From contig OZ220479.1 in NCBI GenBank assembly GCA_965115885.1, positions 1,364,001-1,428,000 on the forward strand: 64,000 nt of DNA, given 5' to 3'. Below are positions 1-10,324 of this stretch, piece by piece. Source of the DNA: BD2-11 sp965115885 (GTDB lineage Bacteria > Gemmatimonadota > Gemmatimonadetes > Longimicrobiales > Gaopeijiaceae). The position numbers and the translations under genes were made by a program. The notes beneath the pieces are model-generated. The model searched no databases, was not told the DNA's origin, and saw only the letters and a program-made list of their open reading frames with translations. Each line of letters opens with the position of its first letter. The first letter of the stretch is position 1.

Positions 1-807
1 GCTGGATCGTCCGCCTTCGCCTGGGGGGGGGCGGCCGACCCCGCGCGCCCGGCCTGGGAGAGGGTCCGGCCCGGCGACGCGCGAGGGTCCGAGGCTCCGC
101 CGCGGATTTCCCCGACTCGGGCGCTCCTCTACTCCGGAACGCTCCCGGGCTGGGGGCAGCGACGCTTGGACAAGATGCGCTGGCTGGGCTTCGTCGCCGT
201 GGAACTCGCCGGATGGGGCGTTCTGCTGGAGCGGCAGCGGACGGGACGCGACTTCCGAACCCGCTACCGCGACCTGGCGTGGTTCGTCGCGCGCCGCGGA
301 ACGGTCGGGAGGCGCATGGACGGGGACTTCGAATACTACGAGGCGCTGGGACGGTATCGCGCCTCGGGAGCCTTCGACGCGGATCCCTTCGCGAACGGCG
401 TCCAGCCCGAAACCGACACCGCCACCTACAACGGAGCCGTCTGGTCGCTGGCCACCGAGATCTTTCCGGCGCCGGGAGCGGGGAAGCCGCCCGAGCCGGG
501 CTCGCCGGAGTACGAACACGCCATGGAATACTACGTCGGCCGGAGCATCGGCGCGCGGTTCCAGTGGGACTGGAACGGCGACGAGGCGAGCCGCGCGGAG
601 TACGACAGGCTGATCCGAAGAAGCGACGCCGCGTTGCGGCAGGTCACCACCGTCGTGGGCGTGATCCTGGCGAATCATCTGGCCGCCGCCTTCGATGCCT
701 TCGTCGCCGCGCGCCTGCGCGCCGCGGACTCCTCCGCCGAGCTTCGCCTGGGGGTGGTTCCCGACGCGCTGGGCCGGTGGTGGGTGGGCGGGGAACTGCT
801 GCCGTGA
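1..807 (+). CDS. DUF5683-like membrane protein, 5' end outside the window
   Basis: The frame is open from base 1 to a TGA at 805, so the gene starts before the window. The TTG at 166 is the first usual start codon inside the window, but it falls just after a conserved-looking block and is not taken as the start. Around residues 44-53 of the visible part is YSGTLPGWGQ, followed by a hydrophobic stretch (LGFVAVELAGWGVLL). This pairing resembles the LLPGWGQ-plus-membrane-helix core of DUF5683-type proteins. The rest is soluble, rich in Tyr, Trp and acidic residues, and gives no motif I recognise. The third codon positions are strongly G/C, as expected for a real gene here. Function unknown; the family link rests on the short motif only. 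Confidence 0.7.
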   Translation, partial: AGSSAFAWGGAADPARPAWERVRPGDARGSEAPPRISPTRALLYSGTLPGWGQRRLDKMRWLGFVAVELAGWGVLLERQRTGRDFRTRYRDLAWFVARRGTVGRRMDGDFEYYEALGRYRASGAFDADPFANGVQPETDTATYNGAVWSLATEIFPAPGAGKPPEPGSPEYEHAMEYYVGRSIGARFQWDWNGDEASRAEYDRLIRRSDAALRQVTTVVGVILANHLAAAFDAFVAARLRAADSSAELRLGVVPDALGRWWVGGELLP

Positions 808-916
808 CCCGCCGATCCGGACGCGCCGCCGTCGGCCCGCCGGCCCGCGGCGCGGCTTCCCGAGAGATCCCGGCCTGTTCCGGGACGTCCCCGCGCCAGC
901 CAGGAGGCGTTCTCCC

Positions 917-1381
917 TTGACGCTCCGTCGTCGCGTCTTCGCCGTCCGTTGCCCGAGCTGTTCGGCACGCTATCCGATCGACTCCGACAAGGTCTCCGCG
1001 GGAGGGGTGCGGGCGCGTTGCGCCGCGTGCTCGGGCGTGTTTTCGGTGACCGTCGCCGATGCGGCGCGCGGCCCGGAGGCTCCCGTCCGCTCCTCCCGAG
1101 CGGCCGGAGGGGGCGGGGCGGCCCGACCCTTCGCCGCCGCCGATGCCGCCGACCGGGCGGCGCGCTTGGCGCGCGTGCTCGTTTCCGACATGATCCGCTA
1201 CCATCCGGACCGGTACCGACGCGCGCTCGAGCGGGGGACGTTGAAGGAGGATTTCGCGGAGGAGGTGCGCCGCTCGTGGTCGGAATACGTCCGTCGGGTG
1301 GGACGCGACATGGCCCACGGCAGTCGTTATTTTCAGGACGAATTGAACGCCAACCTGGCCCGAGGAGAGCGGCTCTTCTGA
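917..1381 (+). CDS. Zinc-ribbon domain protein
   Basis: A 154-residue protein with an N-terminal zinc ribbon of the MJ0042/zinc_ribbon_4 kind. VRCPSCSARYPI comes first and VRARCAACSGVF about 20 residues later, giving two CxxC pairs to hold zinc. A low-complexity Ala/Gly linker follows, then a mostly helical C-terminal domain (residues about 85-150) rich in Arg and aromatic residues, with no catalytic motif I know. I start it at TTG 917 because AGGAGG lies 8 bases upstream and the ribbon begins at once. The longer open frame back to 695 overlaps the preceding gene and looks like shadow. Such ribbons are common in regulators and gliding-motility or secretion proteins of this broad group; the role here is unknown. 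Confidence 0.75.
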   Translation: MTLRRRVFAVRCPSCSARYPIDSDKVSAGGVRARCAACSGVFSVTVADAARGPEAPVRSSRAAGGGGAARPFAAADAADRAARLARVLVSDMIRYHPDRYRRALERGTLKEDFAEEVRRSWSEYVRRVGRDMAHGSRYFQDELNANLARGERLF

Positions 1382-1434
1382 AAGAGCGGCGGGGCGCTTT
1401 CTTCCGGCGGGGCGGCTCGAACGGGGCGGGACCC

Positions 1435-2541
1435 ATGCGAAACGAAACCACCGAACGCCTGCGCGGACTCGAGGGCAGGATCTCCGAACTCCGGAGGTAC
1501 CTTTGACATCGGCGTCCGCGAGCGGAAGCTGAAAGAGCTGGAGCGGGCCCAGGCCGACGACGCGTTCTGGACTCGGCCGGAGAAGGCGCGGCGGCTCATC
1601 GCCGAAGCCAATCGGTTGAAGGCCTGGGTGGTGCCGTGGCGCGAGCTGGCCGCCACCGCCGAGGAACTGGGCGAGTGGGCCGAGATTCTGGCCGCGGAGG
1701 CGGACGAAGAGGTCGAGGCGCAGTGGGCGTCCGACGTCGAGGCGCTGGCCCGCGGCGTCGGACGCTTGGAGTTCCGCACCATGCTTCGGGGCGAGGACGA
1801 CCACCGCAACGCGCTCCTCACGGTCCACCCCGGCGCCGGCGGCCTCGAATCCCAGGACTGGGCCGAGATGCTGGTGCGCATGTACACCCGCTGGGCCGAG
1901 CGGCGCGAGTACGACCTCGACGTGCTCGACCTCCAGCCCGGGGAGGAGGCCGGCATCAAGAGCGCCGCGCTCGAGATCGAGGGCGATCACGCCTACGGGT
2001 ACCTGAAGGCGGAGAACGGGGTGCACCGTCTCGTGCGCATCTCGCCGTTCGACTCCCAGTCGCGTCGGCACACTTCGTTCGCCAGCGTCTTCGTGTACCC
2101 CGTGGTCGACGACGAGATCGAGATCGAGATCGACGACTCCGATCTGCGCACCGACACGTTCCGCGCGTCCGGGGCGGGGGGGCAGCACGTCAACAAGACC
2201 GATTCCGCGGTCCGCATCACGCACCTGCCCACCGGCATCGTGGTGTCGTGCCAGCAGGAGCGCTCGCAGCACAAGAACCGGGCGACGGCGATGAAAATGC
2301 TGCGCGCCGCGCTCCACCGCAGAGCGGTGGAGGAGCGCGAACGCGAGCGGGAGGCGCTGGAGGCCGTCAAGTCCGACAACGCGTGGGCCAACCAGATGCG
2401 CTCCTACGTGTTCCAACCCTACACCATGGTCAACGACCATCGCACGGGCGTGAAGGTCGGGGATGTCCGGAAGGTGATGGACGGTGCGATCGACCCCTTC
2501 ATCGAAGCCTATCTGAAACGGTTCGGCGCGGCCGGAGTCGG

Positions 2542-2545
<4 letters not shown>
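1435..2545 (+). CDS. prfB: Peptide chain release factor 2, made by programmed +1 frameshift
   Basis: RF2 recognises UGA and UAA and releases the peptide from the ribosome. The gene is read in two frames. A 23-codon zero frame runs from ATG 1435 and ends ...RRYL at TGA 1504; the +1 frame resumes with GAC at 1505. The product is 369 residues, close to the usual 365. Marks of RF2 are the SPF tripeptide that reads the stop codon (ISPFDSQSRR, about 2040) and the GGQ loop (GAGGQHVNKTDS, about 2170) that triggers hydrolysis at the peptidyl-transferase centre. The stop overlaps the lysS start as ATGA, so the two are probably translated together. The prfB-lysS pairing is a common one in bacteria. Confidence 0.97.
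1493..1507 (+). promoter_or_regulatory. prfB programmed +1 frameshift site
   Basis: GGAGG at 1493-1497 stands three bases before CTT TGA C at 1501-1507. This is the classic layout: an internal Shine-Dalgarno sequence tightly spaced from a slippery CUU codon followed by a UGA stop and a C. When RF2 is scarce the ribosome pauses at UGA, slips one base forward and completes RF2, so the protein limits its own synthesis. The reading frame on both sides matches RF2, which makes this assignment firm. Confidence 0.95.
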
Positions 2546-4140
<1,595 letters not shown>

Positions 4141-4153
4141 ACGGGGCGCACGG

Positions 4154-5401
4154 GTGAAGCGTCTGGACTGGTACGTCGCGCGGCGCTACTTGGCGGCGCG
4201 CAGGCAGGGGCGTCTGCTTTCCCTCATCACGTGGATCGCGCTCGGAGGCGTGACCCTGGGGGTCACCGCTCTGGTGGTCGTGATCTCCGTGATGAACGGG
4301 ATGCAGGAGGAGCTCAGGGCGAAGATCCTGGGCTCCAACCCGCACGTGCACGTGCTCGAGATCGGCAGCGCGTTGCGCATGGAAGGCTGGGAGGAGGTGG
4401 TCCGGCGCGTCCTCTCGGTGGACGGCGTCGCCGGAGCCACGCCGTTCATCCTGACCAACGTCGGCATCCAGCGCGCGGGATACGCCCAGACGGCCGACCT
4501 CTACGGGATGCCGGCGAAGCCGGAAGGGGTTCCGGTCACGGACCTGGAGCGGGATCTTCTGGACGGCGTGCATTCCCTGGAGAAGACCGCGTCGGGGTTC
4601 CCGCCCGTGCTGGTGGGGCGTCTGCTGGCGGAGCGCATGCAGCTGTTCCGGGGCGACACGCTCGTGCTGATGTCGCTCGAGAACGTCCACACCGGTCCCT
4701 TCGGCGATCTCTACCCCACGGTCCGCCAGTTCGAGATGGCGGGATCGTTCACGACCGGCATGTACGAGTACGATCTGCGCAACATGTACGCGCCGCTCGC
4801 GGCGGCCCAGGATCTGCTCGGCATCGCGGAGGCGAACCAAGTCGGCGGCATCGCGGTCAGGACGGAGGACCTGTGGCGGGCGGACGAGATCGGCCGCGAC
4901 ATTCGTTCGGCCGTCGGGCCCGGCTACACGGTCGAGAGCTGGATGACCACCAACCGGGCGTTCTTCTCCGCGTTGAAGCTCGAGGAGCTGGCCATGGGGG
5001 TCATCCTCGGCCTGATCGTCGTGGTCGCGGCCTTCAACATCGTGAGCACGCTGGTCATGGTGGTGGTCGACCGCACCCGGGAGATCGGGATCCTCAAGTC
5101 GATGGGCATGAGCGATCGGCGGATTCTCAACGTCTTCCGCCTGCAGGGGCTGTGGATCGGCATGATCGGAACGGGGTCGGGGGTGGCCCTGGGCCTGGCC
5201 ATGGTGTGGGCGCTCCACCGATACCGGTTCGTCTCGATCCCGGCCGACCTCTACTACCTGGATCACCTGCCGGTGGCGGTGCAGCCGCTCGACGTCGCCC
5301 TCATCGCGCTGGCGAGCATGGGCATCACCTTCCTCGCCACCCTCTATCCGGCGTCCCGGGCGGCCGCTCTCCGCCCGGTGGAGGCGATTCGCCATGAATG
5401 A
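4154..5401 (+). CDS. lolC: LolC/LolE-type lipoprotein-releasing ABC permease
   Basis: Membrane subunit of the exporter that lifts lipoproteins out of the inner membrane for delivery to the outer membrane. The 415-residue chain has the MacB/FtsX layout: an N-terminal helix after YVARRYLAARRQGRLLSLIT (about residues 18-45), a large periplasmic domain (about 45-270), then three C-terminal helices with the FtsX block (ILGLIVVVAAFNIVSTLVMV, then DRTREIGILKSMGMS). GTG start at 4154, 13 bases after lysS. It overlaps the ATPase gene by 8 bases, so the two form one unit. A single permease suggests a homodimer or LolF-like arrangement rather than the E. coli C/E heterodimer; which of the two it resembles more cannot be told by eye. 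Confidence 0.9.
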   Translation: MKRLDWYVARRYLAARRQGRLLSLITWIALGGVTLGVTALVVVISVMNGMQEELRAKILGSNPHVHVLEIGSALRMEGWEEVVRRVLSVDGVAGATPFILTNVGIQRAGYAQTADLYGMPAKPEGVPVTDLERDLLDGVHSLEKTASGFPPVLVGRLLAERMQLFRGDTLVLMSLENVHTGPFGDLYPTVRQFEMAGSFTTGMYEYDLRNMYAPLAAAQDLLGIAEANQVGGIAVRTEDLWRADEIGRDIRSAVGPGYTVESWMTTNRAFFSALKLEELAMGVILGLIVVVAAFNIVSTLVMVVVDRTREIGILKSMGMSDRRILNVFRLQGLWIGMIGTGSGVALGLAMVWALHRYRFVSIPADLYYLDHLPVAVQPLDVALIALASMGITFLATLYPASRAAALRPVEAIRHE

Positions 5402-6164
5402 GGCCGGCCGGCCGGTCGACGCCGCGTCCGGAAACGGCGCCCGTCCGGACCGGCGGGCCGTGCGCGGGGCGGACCCGTCGCCCCTGGAGGCCCGCGCGCT
5501 GGCGCGCACCTTCGTGGGAGGCAACGGAAGAGAACTCCGGGTTCTGAAGGGGGTAGACCTCCGAATCGGAGCGGGCGAGGCGATCTCGGTCGCGGGCGCG
5601 AGCGGGGCGGGCAAGAGCACGTTGCTCCACCTGCTGGGGGCGCTCGACCGGCCCACTTCGGGGGAAATTCTCGTGAACGGGATCCCGCTGTCCGGCCGCG
5701 ACGACGAGGCCGTCTGCCGGATCCGAAACCATCACATCGGTTTCGTGTTCCAGTTCCATCATCTGTTGCGCGACTTCACCGCGATCGAGAACGTGACCAT
5801 GCCCCGACTGATCGCCGGCCACGACCGTTCGGAGGCCGAGGACGGCGCGCGCCGACTTCTCGATTCGGTGGGGCTCGGCGCGCGCCTGCGGCACAGGCCC
5901 GCCCAGCTCTCGGGCGGAGAGCAGCAGCGGGTGGCGGTCGCCCGCGCGCTCGCCAACGATCCGGTCGTGCTGCTGGCGGACGAGCCCAGCGGCAACCTCG
6001 ACCATCGGACCAGCGAACGGTTGCACGACCTCCTCTTCCGGCTGAAGGAGGACCATCGCCTGGCCATGGTGCTCGTCACCCACAACCGCGCGCTGGCCGC
6101 GCGGGCGGACCGGATCCTGCGGCTGGAGAACGGACTGCTGGCGCAAGGGGGCGAAATCCCGTGA
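5394..6164 (+). CDS. lolD: LolD-type lipoprotein-releasing ABC ATPase
   Basis: ATP-binding subunit for the permease just upstream. After a 30-residue variable lead come Walker A (GASGAGKST), Q-loop (FVFQFHHLL), the ABC signature (LSGGEQQRVAVARAL), Walker B (VVLLADEPSGNLD) and the switch histidine (LVTHN). LSGGEQQRV and DEPSGNLD are typical of the LolD/MacB branch. At 256 residues it is a little longer than usual because of the N-terminal lead; an internal start would give the standard length, but the ATG at 5394 overlapping lolC is kept. The mcsA GTG overlaps its stop. Confidence 0.93.
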   Translation: MNEAGRPVDAASGNGARPDRRAVRGADPSPLEARALARTFVGGNGRELRVLKGVDLRIGAGEAISVAGASGAGKSTLLHLLGALDRPTSGEILVNGIPLSGRDDEAVCRIRNHHIGFVFQFHHLLRDFTAIENVTMPRLIAGHDRSEAEDGARRLLDSVGLGARLRHRPAQLSGGEQQRVAVARALANDPVVLLADEPSGNLDHRTSERLHDLLFRLKEDHRLAMVLVTHNRALAARADRILRLENGLLAQGGEIP

Positions 6165-6679
6165 GCGACGATCTGCGGGTGTGCGGCGAGTGCGGCGCGG
6201 CGGAAGCCGTGGTCCACCTGACCCAGATCGTGGACGACGTGGCCAGCGTGTTGCACCTGTGCGAGGGATGCGCCGCGTCCAGGGGAGTCGACCAGCCCTC
6301 GCTCCCCGAGAACTCCCCGCTCGCCGACTTCCTGTCGCAGATGACCGACCCGGAGGCGGGCGAGACGGGCGGAGACGAGGACGAGGTCTGCACCTTCTGC
6401 GGTCTTGCGCTCGCGGGGTTCCGCGAGAACGGACGTCTGGGGTGCCCGCACTGCTACACCGTGTTCGCCCCCTATCTGAAGAACCTGCTCCGGCGCATTC
6501 ACGGGGGCGTGCAGCACGTGGGCAAGATGTATCTGCCCCCGGATCCCACCGCCTCCGAACGCCGGATGCGCATCGAGGGCCTGCGCCGCAAGCTGAGCTA
6601 CGCCATCGACGCGGAGGACTTCGAGCGCGCGGCGAAGCTGAGGGACCAGATCCGTTCCCTCGAGCCCGCGACCCGATAG
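6161..6679 (+). CDS. mcsA: McsA-like zinc protein, activator of the McsB arginine kinase
   Basis: McsA proteins bind zinc and switch on McsB. Here four CxxC pairs are visible: CGEC near residue 8, CEGC near 35, CTFC near 78 and CPHC near 96. A C-terminal UVR motif (LRRKLSYAIDAEDFERAAKL) follows, the kind shared with UvrB/UvrC and the ClpC middle domain. At 172 residues the length fits the family. The GTG start overlaps the lolD stop and mcsB begins 8 bases after its end. Adjacency to mcsB and clpC strongly supports the assignment over a UvrB-like alternative. Confidence 0.92.
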   Translation: MSDDLRVCGECGAAEAVVHLTQIVDDVASVLHLCEGCAASRGVDQPSLPENSPLADFLSQMTDPEAGETGGDEDEVCTFCGLALAGFRENGRLGCPHCYTVFAPYLKNLLRRIHGGVQHVGKMYLPPDPTASERRMRIEGLRRKLSYAIDAEDFERAAKLRDQIRSLEPATR

Positions 6680-6687
6680 ACCGGCGG

Positions 6688-7830
6688 ATGGACCACCTGT
6701 CCACGATCTTCGACCGCGGTCTGGGGTGGCTGGACGCGAGCGGGCCGGACTCCGACATCGTCCTCTCCACCCGCGTGCGCCTGGCCCGCAACCTGCAGGG
6801 CCGCGCGTTCGGCCCCCGGTCCCGGGTCAACGACCGCCGAGCCGTGCTCGCGCGCGTGCGGCGGACGACGGAACGGGTCGACCTGCTCTGCGGAGCGAGC
6901 GTTCATCCGCTGGCCGAGCTGGACGGCCGAACCCGGCGCGTTCTCCTGGAGCGGCGGCTCATCTCGCAGGATCTTCTGGGCGACGCGGCGGAGACCGAAT
7001 CGCCTCAGCGCGCGGCCGCGGTGGTGCTCTCGGCCCGCGAGCCGCTCAGCGTGATGGTCAACGAGGAGGACCACCTCCGTTTGCAGGCGCTGGTTTCCGG
7101 GCTCGCGCTGGACGGAGCCTGGGGCCTGGTGGACGAACTGGACGAGGATCTGGGCCGGGAACTCCCCTACGCCTACGACCACGAGCTCGGATTTCTCACC
7201 AGCTGCCCCACCAACGTCGGCACCGGCCTCAGAGCCTCGGTGCTCGTCCACCTCCCGGGGCTCGTGCTCACCCGCGAGATCGGCCGCGTCCTCCAGGGTC
7301 TGAGCCAAGTGGGGCTGACGTTCCGCGGGCTCTACGGGGAAGGCTCCGAAGTGGTCGGCAACTTCTTCCAAGTGTCGAACCAGACCACGCTGGGAAAGAC
7401 CGAAGAGGACTTGGTCGGCCATCTGGACCGCATCGTGCGTCAAGTGCTCGAGTACGAGCGTCGGGCGCGGCGCGTGCTGCTCCGGGACGCGTACCAGGTC
7501 ACGCAGGACAAGATATGGCGCGCCTACGGGTTGTTGCGTTATTCCCGATCTCTCGCGTTCGAGGAGATGATGAACCTCCTGTCGGGGGTTCGGCTCGGAT
7601 CGGCGCTGAAACTTCTCCCCGGGCTCCGTGTATACTCGCTCAACAAGATCATGATTTTCACGCAGCCCGCCCACCTGGAGGACGCGGTCGGCCGCGAACT
7701 TTCTCCGGACGAGCGCGACGCGCACCGGGCCACCTACGTGCGCCGCATCCTGGCGACCGAGGGTGCCGTGACTTCGGACGCGGAGCCTCCGGAGACCGGC
7801 TCCGGCCCGGATTCCGGTCCCGATTCCTGA
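6688..7830 (+). CDS. mcsB: Protein-arginine kinase McsB
   Basis: Phosphorylates arginine residues in damaged proteins, marking them for ClpC-ClpP. The 380-residue protein has the guanidino-phosphotransferase fold. STRVRLARNLQGRAF near the N-terminus binds nucleotide, VNEEDHLRLQ is the NEED-type loop, and SCPTNVGTGLRASVLVHLPG carries the catalytic cysteine. The ATG at 6688 places MDHLSTIFDRGLGWL at the N-terminus as expected; the open frame further upstream is shadow of mcsA. The C-terminal 25 residues are a Ser/Pro/Gly/Asp-rich tail of no evident function. Confidence 0.95.
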   Translation: MDHLSTIFDRGLGWLDASGPDSDIVLSTRVRLARNLQGRAFGPRSRVNDRRAVLARVRRTTERVDLLCGASVHPLAELDGRTRRVLLERRLISQDLLGDAAETESPQRAAAVVLSAREPLSVMVNEEDHLRLQALVSGLALDGAWGLVDELDEDLGRELPYAYDHELGFLTSCPTNVGTGLRASVLVHLPGLVLTREIGRVLQGLSQVGLTFRGLYGEGSEVVGNFFQVSNQTTLGKTEEDLVGHLDRIVRQVLEYERRARRVLLRDAYQVTQDKIWRAYGLLRYSRSLAFEEMMNLLSGVRLGSALKLLPGLRVYSLNKIMIFTQPAHLEDAVGRELSPDERDAHRATYVRRILATEGAVTSDAEPPETGSGPDSGPDS

Positions 7831-7855
7831 AGACCTCGCGAGCGCGAAAAGGCAG

Positions 7856-10324
7856 ATGAACTACAATTTCACGGATCGGGTTCGCAAAGTGCTCGCGATG
7901 GCCAGGGACGAGGCCATCCGGCTTCAGCACGACTACGTGGGGACCGAACATGTGCTGCTCGGCCTGATCCGCGAGCGGGAAGGGGTCGCCGCCGCGGTGC
8001 TGGTGAACCTGGGAGCGGATCTGGGCCGGATCCACCGGCGGGTGGAGGAGGCGGTCCGCAAGGGCAAGGCGACCATCGCGCTGGGAGAGCTGCCCTACAC
8101 CTCGCGCGCGAAGAAAGTGCTGGAGTTCGCGCTGGCCGAGGCCCGCGAACTCAGCCACTCCTACGTCGGCACCGAGCATCTGCTGCTCGGGCTCCTGAGG
8201 GAGGACAAGGGCATCGCCGCGCAGGTGCTCAACTCGATGAACGTGCGCTTGGACAAGGCGCGCGCGGAGTGTCTTCGGGTGCTGGGCTCCGAAGCGGATT
8301 CGGACGTCGGCGGGGGACAGGCGGTGCCGACCGGAGGGAAGTCGGACGGGAAGTCCAAGACCCCCGCCCTCGACCACTTCTGCCGAGATCTCACCGGCTT
8401 CGCCCGGGAAGGCAAGCTGGATCCCACCATCGGCCGCCGCGTGGAGATCGAGCGGATCGTGGAGATTCTCTGTCGGCGCAAGAAGAACAACCCGGTGCTG
8501 ATCGGCGAGCCGGGGGTCGGCAAGACGGCCATCGTCGAGGGACTGGCCCAGATCATTTCGGCGGGCGAGATCACCGATGCGCTCAAGGACCACCGGCTGC
8601 TGTCGCTGGACATGGCCGCGGTGGTCGCCGGAACCAAGTACCGGGGGCAGTTCGAGGAACGCCTGAAGGCGGTCATGAACGAGATCTCCCAGGGCGGCGA
8701 CGTCATCCTCTTCATCGACGAGCTGCACACCCTGGTGGGCGCGGGCGCGGCGGAGGGCGCCATCGACGCGTCCAACATGTTCAAGCCGGCCCTGGCGCGC
8801 GGGGAGTTGCAGTGCATCGGCGCCTCCACGCTGAACGAATACCGCAAGCACATCGAGAAGGACGGCGCTCTGGAGCGCCGCTTCCAGCCCGTGATCGTGG
8901 AGCAGCCCTCGCTTCCCGAGACCGTCGACATCCTCAAGGGTCTGCGCGGCCACTACGAGGAGCACCACAGGGTCGCGCTCTCGGACGCCGCGCTGGAGGC
9001 GGCCGCCAAGCTCTCCGACCGCTACATCACCGACCGGTTCCTGCCCGACAAGGCGATCGACGTCATCGACGAGGCCGGGTCGCGGGCGCGCATCTCGAGC
9101 CATGTGCCGTCCCCGGAGCTCGAGGGGCTGAAGGAGGAGCTCGCCGCCCTGGCGGGCCAGAAGGAGCTGGCGATCCGCAACCAGGACTTCGAGCGGGCGG
9201 CGGAGCTCAGGGACGAGGAGCGCGAGCTCCAGCGCCGCATCCGCGAGCGGGAGAAGGAGTGGCGGGAAGCGCGCAGGGACCACCGTCCGGACGTCGGCGT
9301 CGACGACGTCGCCTTCATCGTCAGCCGTTGGACGGGAGTCCCCGTCACCCGCATGCGGCAGGCCGAGACCCGGCGCCTCATCAACATGGAGGACGAGCTG
9401 CACAAGCGGGTGGTGGGCCAGGACGCCGCGATCCGAGCGATCTCGCGCGCCATCCGCCGCAGCCGCGCCGGGCTCAAGGATCCGCGTCGGCCGATCGGGT
9501 CGTTCATCTTCTCGGGCCCGACCGGAGTGGGGAAGACCGAACTGGCGCGCGCGCTGGCCGAGTTCATGTTCGCCGACCGGGACGCGCTGGTCCGCGTCGA
9601 CATGAGCGAGTACATGGAGCGGTTCTCGGTTTCGCGGCTCATCGGGGCGCCGCCGGGATACGTGGGCTACCACGAGTCCGGCGCCCTGACCAAGGCGGTG
9701 CGGCGGCGCCCGTATTCCGTGATCCTCCTGGACGAGATCGAGAAGGCGCACCCCGACGTTTTCAACATCCTGCTGCAGGTGCTGGACGAAGGCCATCTGA
9801 CCGACAACTACGGCAGGACCGTCGACTTCAAGAACGCCGTCGTCGTGATGACCTGCAACCTGGGCGCCCGCGACATCTCCAAGGGCGCCACCCTGGGGTT
9901 CCACGAAGGGGACGCCCGGTCGGGGTACGAGCTCATGCGCGGCAAGGTGCAGGCGGCGATCGACCGCACTTTCAACCCCGAGTTCCTCAACCGCGTGGAC
10001 GACGCCATCGTCTTCCACGCGCTGAGCCGGGAGGACATCGGGAAGATCGTGCACATCCTGCTGCGGGAGATCCACGAGCGTCTGGGCGAGAAGGACCTGA
10101 CGCTCGACCTGAGCGACCGGGCGATCGATTTCCTCGCCGAACGGGGCTACAGCGAGAAATTCGGGGCGCGTCCCCTGCGGCGGGCGATCCAGCGCTATCT
10201 GGAGGACCCTCTCTCGGAGATGATCCTGGCCGCCGAGTTCGCGGCGGGCGACGAGATCCGGGCGGACGTCGACGCGGCGGAGGACGGTCTCCTGCTGGCG
10301 GCGACGTCCGCGACGAAGACGTGA
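7856..10324 (+). CDS. clpC: ClpC AAA+ unfoldase
   Basis: Hexameric ATPase that unfolds marked proteins and feeds them to ClpP. Of 822 residues, the first 150 are the double Clp-N repeat, the adaptor and phosphoarginine docking domain. Next come AAA-1 with Walker A GEPGVGKT (about residue 219), a middle domain with a UVR motif (DFERAAELRDEERELQRRI), and AAA-2 with GPTGVGKTELA (about residue 555). A TLGFHEG segment late in AAA-2 looks like the LGF-type ClpP-docking loop, so a ClpP partner is expected elsewhere in the genome. It lies 25 bases after mcsB, completing mcsA-mcsB-clpC. No ctsR repressor gene is visible beside it. bamA overlaps its stop. Confidence 0.97.
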   Translation: MNYNFTDRVRKVLAMARDEAIRLQHDYVGTEHVLLGLIREREGVAAAVLVNLGADLGRIHRRVEEAVRKGKATIALGELPYTSRAKKVLEFALAEARELSHSYVGTEHLLLGLLREDKGIAAQVLNSMNVRLDKARAECLRVLGSEADSDVGGGQAVPTGGKSDGKSKTPALDHFCRDLTGFAREGKLDPTIGRRVEIERIVEILCRRKKNNPVLIGEPGVGKTAIVEGLAQIISAGEITDALKDHRLLSLDMAAVVAGTKYRGQFEERLKAVMNEISQGGDVILFIDELHTLVGAGAAEGAIDASNMFKPALARGELQCIGASTLNEYRKHIEKDGALERRFQPVIVEQPSLPETVDILKGLRGHYEEHHRVALSDAALEAAAKLSDRYITDRFLPDKAIDVIDEAGSRARISSHVPSPELEGLKEELAALAGQKELAIRNQDFERAAELRDEERELQRRIREREKEWREARRDHRPDVGVDDVAFIVSRWTGVPVTRMRQAETRRLINMEDELHKRVVGQDAAIRAISRAIRRSRAGLKDPRRPIGSFIFSGPTGVGKTELARALAEFMFADRDALVRVDMSEYMERFSVSRLIGAPPGYVGYHESGALTKAVRRRPYSVILLDEIEKAHPDVFNILLQVLDEGHLTDNYGRTVDFKNAVVVMTCNLGARDISKGATLGFHEGDARSGYELMRGKVQAAIDRTFNPEFLNRVDDAIVFHALSREDIGKIVHILLREIHERLGEKDLTLDLSDRAIDFLAERGYSEKFGARPLRRAIQRYLEDPLSEMILAAEFAAGDEIRADVDAAEDGLLLAATSATKT

